Of a stretch of DNA of 17,981 nt, positions 1 through 7,861 are shown one piece after another. The notes beneath the pieces were generated by a model. That model saw only the letters and a program-made list of their open reading frames with translations. It was not told the origin of the DNA and did no database searches. The position numbers were made by a program, and so were the translations under genes. Location: contig PKYZ01000214.1 in NCBI GenBank assembly GCA_003132865.1, forward strand, positions 2,151 through 20,131, read 5' to 3'. Position 1 is the first letter of the stretch; each line of letters begins with the position of its first letter. The stretch is from Bryobacterales bacterium. Its GTDB lineage: Bacteria; Acidobacteriota; Terriglobia; Bryobacterales; Bryobacteraceae.

Positions 1-1
1 A

Positions 2-67
2 GCGGGTCTCCAGACCCGCGCGGAGTGGGCCGGTCAGGAGACCGGCCGCAGACCTGGAGGTCTGCCC
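2..67. repeat. REP-like cluster of three hairpins upstream of the transposase remnant
   Basis: Three perfect short inverted repeats stand in a row. The first is GCGGGTCT/AGACCCGC at 2-19 with a CC loop. The second is GGCCGGTC/GACCGGCC at 28-47 with an AGGA loop. The third is GCAGACCT/AGGTCTGC at 48-65 with a GG loop, followed by CCCGAC. The last hairpin recurs with an identical sequence at 7813-7830 and 11508-11525, and the first recurs with an inverted loop at 663-680. Its position directly before a RAYT-type transposase fits a REP/BIME element. The cluster may continue beyond the left window edge. Confidence 0.8.
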
Positions 68-111
68 GACATATGAGAGCATCGAGTCTCGATGGGCACT
101 GTGTGTTTAGC

Positions 112-652
112 ATGGATTCTTCACAACGCCGTCTGCCCCACATCTATGCCATCGGACAGCCGCTCTTTGTAACCTTTCGGCCGTATGGCAGCCTGCCGGT
201 TGGGCGCGAGTTTCCTAGAGAAAGCATGACTTCCGGGCAGGCGTTTGTCGCGATGGACCAGTTGCTGGATACCGCTCGTTTCGGACCGATCCATCTGCAG
301 CAGCCGCGGGTTGCAGGGCTGGTCCGCAGTTCCATCCAGCACTGCGCCCGGGCCGACTGCGATGTGCATGCCTGGGTGATTATGCCGAATCATGTTCACC
401 TGCTCCTCACTCCGCATCGCGACGTATCGTCTCTCCTGTGCAGCCTGAAGGGCTATAGGGCGCGGCAAGCACGAACTGTTGGGACGTAAAGGGCAGCCGT
501 TTTGGCAGGATGAAAGTTACGATCATTTGGTGCGGAATGGGGAAGAGTTTCGTCGGATCGGGAACTACATTGTCGACAATCCGGTTCACGCTGGGTTGGC
601 GGCGTCGATTGACGAATTCCCCTGGTCGAGTGCATGTGCGGCCGTGGATTAA
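112..652 (+). pseudogene. REP-associated tyrosine transposase (RAYT, IS200/IS605-like Y1), frameshifted
   Basis: This is a Y1-type single-strand transposase of the RAYT group, which nicks and joins DNA at REP hairpins. From the ATG at 112, frame 1 reads through a typical N-terminus with a FVTFRPYGSLP stretch and the HUH metal-binding motif MPNHVHLLL (His94 and His96 from this start), then stops at 487-489. The rest of the family sequence continues in frame 2: LLGRKGQPFWQDESYDHLVRN, with the likely catalytic Tyr at 518-520, then NYIVDNPVHAGL and FPWSSA, stopping with TAA at 650-652. The shift lies near 466-473; loss of two bases there would restore a conventional RQANELLGR reading. REP-like hairpins flank the gene on both sides (2-67 and 663-704), as in known RAYT/REP loci. 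Without a corrected frame the protein lacks its catalytic tyrosine, so this copy is probably dead. A sequencing error remains possible. Confidence 0.88.
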
Positions 653-662
653 GTTCGCAGGG

Positions 663-704
663 GCGGGTCTGGAGACCCGCCGCAGGTGTGGACACCTGCC
701 CCAC
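663..704. repeat. REP-like hairpin pair downstream of the transposase remnant
   Basis: Two perfect 8-bp stems with GG loops are separated by one base: GCGGGTCT/AGACCCGC at 663-680 and GCAGGTGT/ACACCTGC at 682-699, followed by CCCCAC. The pair starts 10 bases after the transposase stop and ends 7 bases beyond the stop codon of the convergent nucleoside phosphorylase gene. It may therefore also act as a bidirectional RNA hairpin at the two gene ends. There is no U-tract, so intrinsic termination is not supported. Confidence 0.8.
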
Positions 705-711
705 ATCCACA

Positions 712-2016
712 TCAGCTTACGACTTCCAGGATCAGTTCCCGGTCATCGGGCCGCTGCGCCGAAATGCGGAAGGCGTCCTCGACCATCCCGGCCGCTTCTT
801 CCACGCGATCTTCCTTCGTGTAGTAAAGGCGGCAAAGCACGGAACCCGCCTCCACTTTTTCGCCGACTTTCACTTCGAGGATCACACCAACCGCCGGATC
901 GACCGCGTCTTCCTTGCGGTCGCGGCCGGCCCCAATCAGATTGGAAGCGAGGCCAATATCCCGCGCGTTGATGACACTTACATAACCGCCGCGGGGCGAC
1001 ACCACTTCGCGCATGCCGGTAGCGTTGGGCAGCAGCTCGAACTTGTCGAGCGCGTGCGCATTGCCTCCCTGCGCCTCGACCGCCTGCTTCAATTTCCGAT
1101 AGCCGGAGCCATCCACCAGATTCTTCTCCGCGAGCCGGCGGGCTTCTTCGAGCGAGGGCGCTATCTTGGCGACGAAGATCATGCGCGCCGCCAGTTCGAT
1201 GCACAGGCGAGTCAGATCCGCCGGGCCGGCGTTCTGCAACGTCTGCGACGCCTCCATCACTTCCAGGGCGTTGCCCACTGCGTAACCCAGCGGCTGGTTC
1301 ATATCCGTGATCAGCGCTTGCACGCGCTTATCCATGCGGCGCCCGATACCCACCATCACCTGCGCCAGCCGGCGCGCATCCACCTGCTTCTTCATGAATG
1401 CGCCATTGCCCACCTTGACGTCGAGCACCAGCGCATCCACGCCCTCGGCAAGCTTCTTGGACATGATGGAAGAAGCGATCAACGGAATGGATTCCACCGT
1501 GGCGGTTACATCGCGCAACGAGTAGAGCCGGCCATCGGCGGGGGCCAGCTCGGAGGTCTGACTCAGGAAGCAGAGTCCCACGACGGCGAGTTGCTCTTTG
1601 AGCTCGTCGACGCTCAGATTGGTACGCATCCCGGGAATGGATTCGAGCTTATCGACAGTGCCGCCGGTATGGCCGAGACCGCGCCCTCCCATGGTGGGCA
1701 CGATGACGCCCGCCGCCGCCGCCAGCGGCGCCACAATCAGCGTGGTCTTGTCGCCCACGCCGCCCGTGGAATGCTTGTCCACCTTGACGCCCGGAATCCC
1801 CGAGAGATCGAGCATTTCGCCCGAATGCATCATGGATTCGGTCAACCGGCTCACTTCCCGGTCTGTCATGTTGGCGAAGAAAACAGCCATGAGAAAGGCC
1901 GACATCTGGTAGTCGGGTATTTCTCCGCGCGTGTATCCGTCCACCAGGTACGAAATCTCTTCGGGGGATAGTTCGCCACCATCGCGCTTTCTCTGGATCA
2001 AGTCAACTGTACGCAT
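712..2016 (-). CDS. deoA: Thymidine / pyrimidine-nucleoside phosphorylase
   Basis: The 434-aa enzyme cleaves thymidine (and, in the Pdp branch, uridine and deoxyuridine) with phosphate to free base and (deoxy)ribose-1-phosphate, in cytoplasmic pyrimidine salvage. The start MRTVDLIQRKRDGGELS matches the usual family N-terminus; the reading frame extends 12 codons upstream but those residues are not family-like. Visible motifs are the phosphate-binding KHSTGGVGDK at residues 81-90, the family signature GRGLGHTGGTVDKLE at 111-125, and the pyrimidine-site region with SLRDVTATVESIPLIASSIMSKK. The C-terminal domain (about 345-434) is the usual alpha/beta lid with GVILEVKVGEKVEAG. Length is normal. 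There is no clear Shine-Dalgarno sequence before the ATG. The gene is separated from the upstream TonB receptor by a terminator at 2093-2126, so it is probably its own transcription unit. DeoA and Pdp cannot be told apart by eye. Confidence 0.95.
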   Translation of the reverse strand: MRTVDLIQRKRDGGELSPEEISYLVDGYTRGEIPDYQMSAFLMAVFFANMTDREVSRLTESMMHSGEMLDLSGIPGVKVDKHSTGGVGDKTTLIVAPLAAAAGVIVPTMGGRGLGHTGGTVDKLESIPGMRTNLSVDELKEQLAVVGLCFLSQTSELAPADGRLYSLRDVTATVESIPLIASSIMSKKLAEGVDALVLDVKVGNGAFMKKQVDARRLAQVMVGIGRRMDKRVQALITDMNQPLGYAVGNALEVMEASQTLQNAGPADLTRLCIELAARMIFVAKIAPSLEEARRLAEKNLVDGSGYRKLKQAVEAQGGNAHALDKFELLPNATGMREVVSPRGGYVSVINARDIGLASNLIGAGRDRKEDAVDPAVGVILEVKVGEKVEAGSVLCRLYYTKEDRVEEAAGMVEDAFRISAQRPDDRELILEVVS

Positions 2017-2092
2017 TATGAAGCACTTAGCGTACCATCTTGGGGAATGCAAAGTAAAGGACGGATTGCGCCTGCGACAAGCCCCACAAACG

Positions 2093-2126
2093 AAAGAGAG
2101 CGCCCCCCGCGAAGGGGACGCTCTTC
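2093..2126 (-). terminator. Hairpin terminator of the TonB-receptor gene
   Basis: Downstream of the receptor stop codon (minus strand) lies a 10-bp stem, 2114-2123 pairing with 2098-2107, containing one G-U wobble and a 6-base loop. In minus-strand orientation it is followed by a T-rich run (TCTTTCGTTT). It fits a Rho-independent terminator and insulates the nucleoside phosphorylase gene downstream. Confidence 0.65.
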
Positions 2127-2154
2127 TCGTACGTCGACTGTCTTCAGCTCGCGA

Positions 2155-5100
2155 TCAGAAGTAGAACTTGACCGCGAGTTGTACGATTCGGTGGCCCTGC
2201 TTGTCCGTGGTGAGGCCGAACAGCGGGGTGTTGACCGCGCCTGTGGTGGCATTGAAGCCGACCTGCAGGTTCTCCCCGTTATAGAAGGACCACAACGGAT
2301 GGTTCAGGAAGTTGTATCCGTCGATGCGGAACTGCAGCTTCTTCGATTCGCTGATCTGGAAGTTCTTAAACAACCCCAGGTCGGAGTTGAAGAACCAGGG
2401 TCCGTAGACGGGCGGCAGCACCGTCGGCCCGTTCTGCCCGATTTGATTCGGGAAGCTGAAACAGTTCGCGTTGATGTACTGGTGCGCCGCCAGGTTCGCA
2501 GTGGGGTTGCAGGTCTCGATCGGGGTCAGCTCAATCGCGTTGGTTCCCAGCAACGCCACGTTGCTGATGTTGAAGGTCGTGCCCGGCATCTTGGTGCTAT
2601 TCAGGTTCAAGTTGAAGTTGTTGCCGCTGCTGAACCCGGTCAGGTTGGCTCCACTTTCCACCTGGGTGATGCCGGAGAGCTGCCAGCCGTTGACGAATCC
2701 GCCCAATATCTTGTCATGGGCCGGGTTCCCCAACTCGATGGAGTAGGCCGCGTTGAAGAGGTGCGTGCGGTTGGTCGGCTGCACCCCATAATCGTTGGCC
2801 AAGTTAAACGGATCGGCCGCGGCATTGATGATCCCCATGGCCTTACCGAAGGTGTAGTTCAAATTCAGATTGTAGCGGCCCTTGGATCGCACCCAGGTCA
2901 CCTGCATCGAGTTGTAGTTGGCATACAGGTTATTGACCGCCACGTTCACGTCGGCGAAGCCTAGTAGCGGACGGAAATTGTTCGCGTTGAGGCTGTTCGG
3001 GTCCACGCCGCCGTTCTTCGTGGACAGCATGGCCCCCACAGGCACTAGATTGATATCGCTGCCCGCTCCGGAGCTGTTTGCCAAGTCCCGGCTGCGGTTG
3101 CCGACGTAGGCCACCTCCAGCAAACTGGACCACGGCGTGCGCTGCGATACCGTGAAATTGTAGCTGTCCGTATACGGCTGCTTGTTGTCCGTGCTAGAAA
3201 CCGCCCCCGGCGACAGCGCCGCGCTGGCAAAGCTGAGGGTGTCCAGTTCTTTGGCGAACAGCGGTACGCCGTTGCCCAGATAGTTGGTGCCGAGCGAGAT
3301 GTTCTGCACGCCCGCCGACACATCCAGGCCGGTGGTGAACTGGCCGGAGTGGTAGTAGTAGCGGCCCCATCCGCCGCGCAGCACGGTCTTGCCGGAGCCC
3401 GTCAGATCATATGCGGCTCCGATGCGCGGCTGGTAGAAAAGGGCGCGCGTCGGGAATCCGCCCAGCGGAACACTCGGATCGCGCTTGTGCCATTCGAATC
3501 CGCAGTATTCAACGGGGGTGCAACTGGAATTGTACTGCGCGTAGTTGAAGATGGAAAAGCCGGCCTCGGTCCGGTCCACCCAAGGCTGGAAGTGCGTCAG
3601 GCGTATGCCGAAGTTCACCGTCAGCCGCTTGCTCACCTTCCAGTCGTCCTGCACGAAGCCTTCATACGTGCTGTAGGCCTCGTCGTGAAGGTTTCCGAAG
3701 GAAGTCTCGTTGTAGCCTTCCAGGTTGCCCGTCATCAAGTCCGCGTATTCGTTGCCGAAGGTGTTAGAGTTGCCCGGCGCCCACACTTGCAGATCGCCGT
3801 TGGTGTTGTTATTTGCCGGCTGCGCGTTGCGGATCCATTCCCAGAAGAAACCGCCCTTGACCGTGTGGGTTCCCACTACCTTGGTGACCGTATCGCTAAA
3901 ACTGGGCATCCACTTGTCCGCATACAGACCCTGCGTAGTGCCGCCCACTTCGAATCCGCCCGGATTGAAAACCAACGCGGCTTCCTGGCTGGCCCATCCC
4001 AGCCCACCGAAGGAGGGGATTTGCGCTACTCCGTTTTTGTACAGTCCGGTGTAGCTGTAGCCCACGTCCGTGCGATTTACTTTCGAAGGATCGGAGAAGA
4101 TATTCGGAAAACCGACAAACGTGTAGCCAAACACGAACTCGTTGGTCATCGAGGGGCTGAACACATGGGTCAGCGAGGCGGTCACTGAGTCGGATTTATT
4201 CTTACCCAGAACCGGGGTCGGATAGGGAACCTGATCGGTCTGGCGCCACCACAGGCCCACTGGGAACTGCTGCGTCTCGCGCTGCAGGTTGTAGCGAACG
4301 AACAGCTTGGTGTTGTCGCTGATGCTATAGTCCAGGCGCGACATCCACTGATCGTTGTTCTGGTTGAAGGTGGGCGCCTGCACGTAGTTGAAACCGCCAG
4401 TTTGGGTCGAACTGGCATTGGCCGCCGGATACAGCTTCATCAGCGCCACCATGTTCGGGTCGATCATGGCTGACGGAATCTGCCCGCCCGGAAACTGCGC
4501 CGCGGCCGCGGTGGTGAGCGCTCCGGGAGGTCCGCCGGAAGCCGTGATGGCGCCTTCCCCGGCAATCGACGCCGGGGAGAAATTGCCCGTCATCTCGCTG
4601 GCGGTGGGCACCGTGGCACGCAGCAGGGAGGTGTTCAGCACCTGGTAGAAGTACTCGAAACCGGTGAAGAAGAACAGCTTATTGCGGTTCTTGTTGAACC
4701 TGGTGCCGGGGATCAGCACCGGGCCGCCAATGGTGCCGCCCGGATAGTAGTATTTGTTCTGTGGAGCCGGCACGCCGTCCTTGTTGAAGACCCAGTCGTT
4801 GGCGTTCAGCACGTAGTTGCGGGCATAGAAAAACCCGGAACCGTGGAACTCGCTGCCGCCCGACTTGGCGATCGAGCTGATGACGATGGGCCCTTTCTGG
4901 TTCTCGGCGCTGAAATTCGAAGCCAGGATCTTGAATTCGGCAATCATATCGGAATTCGGGTTCACCGGCGTATCGCAGTTGCAGCCCGGATCGGAAACGT
5001 GCGCGCCATCCGCTGTGATGTCCAGGGAGTTGCTGGGCAATCCGTTGTAAGAATAGGCGTTGTTCAGCGGGCTCTGGCTGCCGGCGTCGCCGTTGGCGTT

Positions 5101-5655
5101 AATGCCGATCACTTCGCCGGTGTAGTTGGCCATGTTATTGGTGCCGTTCTGGATGCCGAATCCCGGCATGATCTTGATGTACTCGGCGGCGTTGCTGCCC
5201 ACCTGTACGTAATTCTGCAACTCTTTGGTGGTCAGCGTTTCCGACTTCTCGCCGGAATCCACAGGCACGATCGAATCGGCCACGCCCAGGACTTCGACGG
5301 TTTCCGAAGTGTTGCCGACCTTTAACGATACGTTGACGTTGCGCTTCTCGCCGCCCAGCAGCGAGATGCCCGGCGCGTCGTAGGTCACGAAACCCTTGGC
5401 TTCGACCGTCAGCTTATAGGTTAAGTCGCCCACGGCCATACCGGAAAAGGTGTAGTAGCCGTCATTATTCGTGACGGTTTCGCGCGTATCGCCAGATTTT
5501 TCGTTAACGAGTTTGACCTTGGCCTGCGGCACAACGGCGCCGGACGGGTCCGATATGACTCCGGTCAGCGTAGCTGAGGTGAATTGCGCCGGCAAGTTCA
5601 TGGCCGACAAAATCAACAGCGCCAATCCGACGAGGAATACGGTGCGGTTCTTCAT
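2155..5655 (-). CDS. Oar-like TonB-dependent outer-membrane receptor with carboxypeptidase-regulatory-like N-domain
   Basis: This 1166-aa protein belongs to the very large TonB-dependent receptor family expanded in Acidobacteriota and thought to import sugars or oligomers across the outer membrane. Residues 1-23 are a signal peptide (MKNRTVFLVGLALLILSAMN, then LPAQ). Residues about 28-110 form the carboxypeptidase-regulatory-like (CnaB-type) beta domain, with TGVISDPSGAVVPQAKV and NDGYYTFSGM. The plug follows to about 270, with a CNC cysteine pair and SIAKSGGSEFHGSGFFY. The remainder is beta-barrel, rich in aromatic strands and ending in KFYF, as expected for BAM recognition. The ATG is preceded by AGAGG at good spacing (complement of 5659-5664). 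A candidate promoter lies at 5752-5781. The gene is divergent from a malectin-domain membrane protein, which hints at a carbohydrate substrate; the ligand cannot be read from the sequence. Confidence 0.93.
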   Translation of the reverse strand: MKNRTVFLVGLALLILSAMNLPAQFTSATLTGVISDPSGAVVPQAKVKLVNEKSGDTRETVTNNDGYYTFSGMAVGDLTYKLTVEAKGFVTYDAPGISLLGGEKRNVNVSLKVGNTSETVEVLGVADSIVPVDSGEKSETLTTKELQNYVQVGSNAAEYIKIMPGFGIQNGTNNMANYTGEVIGINANGDAGSQSPLNNAYSYNGLPSNSLDITADGAHVSDPGCNCDTPVNPNSDMIAEFKILASNFSAENQKGPIVISSIAKSGGSEFHGSGFFYARNYVLNANDWVFNKDGVPAPQNKYYYPGGTIGGPVLIPGTRFNKNRNKLFFFTGFEYFYQVLNTSLLRATVPTASEMTGNFSPASIAGEGAITASGGPPGALTTAAAAQFPGGQIPSAMIDPNMVALMKLYPAANASSTQTGGFNYVQAPTFNQNNDQWMSRLDYSISDNTKLFVRYNLQRETQQFPVGLWWRQTDQVPYPTPVLGKNKSDSVTASLTHVFSPSMTNEFVFGYTFVGFPNIFSDPSKVNRTDVGYSYTGLYKNGVAQIPSFGGLGWASQEAALVFNPGGFEVGGTTQGLYADKWMPSFSDTVTKVVGTHTVKGGFFWEWIRNAQPANNNTNGDLQVWAPGNSNTFGNEYADLMTGNLEGYNETSFGNLHDEAYSTYEGFVQDDWKVSKRLTVNFGIRLTHFQPWVDRTEAGFSIFNYAQYNSSCTPVEYCGFEWHKRDPSVPLGGFPTRALFYQPRIGAAYDLTGSGKTVLRGGWGRYYYHSGQFTTGLDVSAGVQNISLGTNYLGNGVPLFAKELDTLSFASAALSPGAVSSTDNKQPYTDSYNFTVSQRTPWSSLLEVAYVGNRSRDLANSSGAGSDINLVPVGAMLSTKNGGVDPNSLNANNFRPLLGFADVNVAVNNLYANYNSMQVTWVRSKGRYNLNLNYTFGKAMGIINAAADPFNLANDYGVQPTNRTHLFNAAYSIELGNPAHDKILGGFVNGWQLSGITQVESGANLTGFSSGNNFNLNLNSTKMPGTTFNISNVALLGTNAIELTPIETCNPTANLAAHQYINANCFSFPNQIGQNGPTVLPPVYGPWFFNSDLGLFKNFQISESKKLQFRIDGYNFLNHPLWSFYNGENLQVGFNATTGAVNTPLFGLTTDKQGHRIVQLAVKFYF

Positions 5656-5944
5656 AGGACCTCTTTGCTCCCTTTATCTGTTTGCCCACACACATGGAAC
5701 TGGATAAGCTCCAATTCGAGACTCTTTCAAGCGTAGAAACGAGACTACCGTAATATAAATCCACTAGGCCCGCGCCGTAAAGGCTAATGCTGTTAACTCA
5801 CACGAAAAGAGTGGTTACTCCGAAGAACCGCTTTCTTTTCAGGCGCGTTACTGCTAGTCTGGTATTCAGTTACAGTGGTTTATGGGGGGTTAACGCCTCG
5901 CGGCAAGTACCCGCAAGTCGTTCAAAATGCTTAGGGAAAGGCCC
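5656..5944. promoter_or_regulatory. Divergent control region between TonB receptor and malectin sensor-like gene
   Basis: This non-coding stretch separates two divergently transcribed genes. It is AT-richer than its surroundings. It contains the candidate receptor promoter at 5752-5781. It also contains five GTTA-type motifs starting at 5792, 5814, 5847, 5869 and 5889, the first four spaced 22, 33 and 22 bases apart, which are multiples of about one helical turn. One of them sits in the small palindrome GAGTGGTTACTC at 5809-5820. These are candidate operator half-sites. No clear promoter for the rightward gene was found. Confidence 0.35.
5752..5781 (-). promoter_or_regulatory. Candidate sigma-70 promoter for the TonB receptor gene
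   Basis: On the minus strand, TTTACG (complement of 5776-5781) and TATATT (complement of 5752-5757) are spaced 18 bases apart. They match the -35 and -10 consensus at 4/6 and 5/6 positions. The -10 box is about 96 bases upstream of the receptor ATG, leaving an untranslated leader of about 90 bases. Confidence 0.4.
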
Positions 5945-7552
5945 ATGCCGCCTGTCCCGGATCGGGACCAGTGTAAGGCCGAACTGGAGGCGATGATCGC
6001 GTTGGGGATCTTCGCGAAGGCGCCCAGTTTGGCTCTGCTCCTGGATTATGTCTGCACCAAGTACTTCGAGGGCCAAGCCAACCAGATCAAGGAATACAAC
6101 ATCGCGGTGGAGGCTTTGGGCCGTCCACCAAGCTTCGATCCCAGACAGGATTCGATCGTTCGGGTGGAGGCCTTCCGGCTGCGGAAGCGGCTAAAGCAGT
6201 ACTACGAAAACGAAGGTGCGGACCGCCATTTGCGCATCGTTATACCGTCCGGGCAATACGTGCCGCAGTTTCTGGAGAATGGCCCTGCAGTAAGCAACGG
6301 TGAGGCGCCCGATGCCGGCCCCGATCACATTGAGGATGAGGAAGTTGCGTTGGAGGTCGCGCCGCCCGCGGCGCCGAATCGCGAATTGGCGATAGCGCCA
6401 GCCCAACCCATTGTAGTGCCGTCCACCATCGTGCGGCCGGGGCTTCCCTCCTGGCTCAGGTTAGCCGCCTTTCTGAGACTGCCGTTGATAGTAGTGGCTT
6501 TGGTCATCGCCGTCTGGTATTTCTGGGTGCATTTGCCGGCCAAGGCGGTTAGCGTGCCGAAAACAGCATCCGTGCCGCTAGGCGCCGAGTCCGAGGAAAT
6601 TAGGATACTGTGCGGCTCATCTGCAGTTCGGCATGTGGACCGGACCGGCAATATCTGGTCCGGCGACCGGTTCTTCCGCGGCGGATCCGTCTTCGCTACG
6701 CCCAACCATACCATCTCGGCGACGCCCGATCCGGAGTTGTTCCGCTCCAGACGCGAAGGCGATTTCAGTTATGACATCCCGTTGAAGCCCGGCGTTTATG
6801 AGCTGCATTTGTACTTTGCCGAGACGCTGTTCGGCGAGAACAACACGGCCGGAGGCGGCGAATCCAGCCGGGTCTTCCGGGTTTTGATGAACGATAAACC
6901 CGGGCTGTGGGTCTTTGACGTGATCGCCGACGCGGGCGGGAGCAACACGGCCGACGAGAGAGTCTTCAAAGACATCTCGCCGGCCAAGGATGGCATATTG
7001 CACCTGCATTTCGCCGCGTTGTTCAAAGAGGCGCCGTTCCTGAACGCGATTGAGATCGTGCCCGGCATCCCTGAAAGGATGCATCCGGTGCGCATCGTGG
7101 CAGGGAGCCGCGACTATTCGGATCGGCGGGGCGTGGTGTGGGGCGCCGACCGCTACTTCAGGCATGGTTCCACGGTGGCGCGCTCCGAGCCGGTTTCCAA
7201 CACGCCGGATCCGGAGATCTTTGCGGCCGAGCGCTTCGGCAATTTCACTTACACGATCCCAGTGGCGGATGGCCGCTACACCGTGACCCTGCGATTTGCG
7301 GAGACCTGGTTCGGCCCGGGAAAGCCGGGCGCCGGCGGAGCGGGCAGCCGCACCTTCGATGTGTACTGTAACGGAATCGCGTTGCTGCGCAATTTCGATA
7401 TTTTCCGCACGGCCGGCGGAGCGCAACGCGCCATAGAAAAAACCTTTCACGGAGTGACTCCCAACGCCCAAGGCAAGATCGAACTGTCGTTTGTGCCGGT
7501 CGTCAACTACGCCTGCGTCAACGCCATCGAGGTGGTGGACGAGAGCAACTGA
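5945..7552 (+). CDS. Membrane protein: N-terminal regulator-like domain, one TM helix, two malectin domains
   Basis: The 535-aa protein has three parts. Residues about 1-115 are a soluble domain with EALGRPPSFDPRQDSIVRVE and FRLRKRLKQYYE, a segment I recognise from the N-termini of many acidobacterial signalling-type proteins. It looks like a winged-helix-type regulator domain, but that is inference. Residues about 178-198 (LPLIVVALVIAVWYFWVHL) form one membrane helix. Residues about 219-373 and 381-533 are two malectin-like carbohydrate-binding beta domains, each with a TPDPE(L/I)F segment, a FAET(L/W)FG segment and a closing NAIE(I/V)V strand. The domains are clearly an internal duplication. 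The topology would put the malectins in the periplasm. The ATG at 5945 is chosen because GGGAAAGG precedes it; an in-frame ATG at 5927 has no such sequence. The divergent TonB receptor suggests a sensor-target pair. A purely structural or carbohydrate-anchoring role is an alternative. Confidence 0.88.
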   Translation: MPPVPDRDQCKAELEAMIALGIFAKAPSLALLLDYVCTKYFEGQANQIKEYNIAVEALGRPPSFDPRQDSIVRVEAFRLRKRLKQYYENEGADRHLRIVIPSGQYVPQFLENGPAVSNGEAPDAGPDHIEDEEVALEVAPPAAPNRELAIAPAQPIVVPSTIVRPGLPSWLRLAAFLRLPLIVVALVIAVWYFWVHLPAKAVSVPKTASVPLGAESEEIRILCGSSAVRHVDRTGNIWSGDRFFRGGSVFATPNHTISATPDPELFRSRREGDFSYDIPLKPGVYELHLYFAETLFGENNTAGGGESSRVFRVLMNDKPGLWVFDVIADAGGSNTADERVFKDISPAKDGILHLHFAALFKEAPFLNAIEIVPGIPERMHPVRIVAGSRDYSDRRGVVWGADRYFRHGSTVARSEPVSNTPDPEIFAAERFGNFTYTIPVADGRYTVTLRFAETWFGPGKPGAGGAGSRTFDVYCNGIALLRNFDIFRTAGGAQRAIEKTFHGVTPNAQGKIELSFVPVVNYACVNAIEVVDESN

Positions 7553-7792
7553 ACGACTGCCAACTGGGCAAGGCTTCGCCTCGATCCGGTGCGGATGGAA
7601 GCAAGAAGTCAGGAGTCTGAAGCCAGAATGGCAGCCGGAGCGCCCCAACAAGCGGGCCCAGGGGGATCCCCGCAGGCGTCCTCCGCAACGAAAACAGAAT
7701 TCCCGTTTCGCCGGGCATAGGGGTCTAAAGCCGGCAGGCTGGGCTTGCGGCTGAAAGTCGCCTGAAGGACGCGCGCACTCTTGCGAGCCAAG
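7553..7792. other. Intergenic stretch without a recognisable gene
   Basis: No reading frame here has family-like sequence. It contains a degenerate heptamer tract at 7604-7631 and a short imperfect stem near 7748-7762 (GCGGCT...AGTCGC). The composition resembles spacer sequence rather than a decayed gene; I could not identify any parent protein. Confidence 0.5.
7604..7631. repeat. Degenerate heptanucleotide tandem repeat
   Basis: Four contiguous 7-base units can be read: AGAAGTC, AGGAGTC, TGAAGCC, AGAATGG. The units are imperfect but in strict 7-base register. A different heptamer tract occurs at 9015-9049. Confidence 0.5.
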
Positions 7793-7834
7793 GCGGGTCC
7801 TGGAGGACCCGCGCAGACCTGGAGGTCTGCCCCA
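7793..7834. repeat. REP-like hairpin pair upstream of TPR gene
   Basis: GCGGGTCC/GGACCCGC at 7793-7812 (loop TGGA) is immediately followed by GCAGACCT/AGGTCTGC at 7813-7830 (loop GG), then CCCAC. The second hairpin is identical to those at 48-65 and 11508-11525. The first differs from the copies near the transposase by a shifted stem/loop boundary while remaining perfectly paired. Confidence 0.8.
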
Positions 7835-7858
7835 CTACTGCTATAACATCAGTAGAGG
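7835..7858 (+). promoter_or_regulatory. Candidate -10 box inside an inverted repeat, plus RBS, before the TPR gene
   Basis: CTACTG (7835-7840) and CAGTAG (7850-7855) form a perfect 6-bp inverted repeat. The 9-base centre contains TATAAC (7842-7847), a 5/6 match to a -10 box. AGAGG at 7854-7858 is a ribosome-binding site three bases before the ATG at 7862. No good -35 hexamer is visible; that position falls in the preceding REP-like hairpin. Confidence 0.35.
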
Positions 7859-7861
7859 CGC

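Noticed and set aside
663..704. The hairpin pair as a Rho-independent terminator shared by convergent genes.
   Set aside because: No U-tract follows on either strand, and the same structure occurs in a divergent intergenic region at 11492-11530, so termination is not its common role.
634..1971. A 445-codon plus-strand open frame opposite the nucleoside phosphorylase.
   Set aside because: It begins inside the transposase remnant, is rich in His/Arg/Gln as expected of an antisense frame, and has no recognisable domain.
2047..2964. Long open frames on the plus strand opposite the TonB receptor (also at 3349-4188 and 4843-5325).
   Set aside because: They are antisense shadows in high-GC DNA: no family-like motifs, and the minus-strand frame is an obvious full-length receptor.
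7553..7792. A possible small gene or decayed coding sequence in this spacer.
   Set aside because: Short open frames are present on both strands but none shows family-like sequence or a convincing ribosome-binding site.
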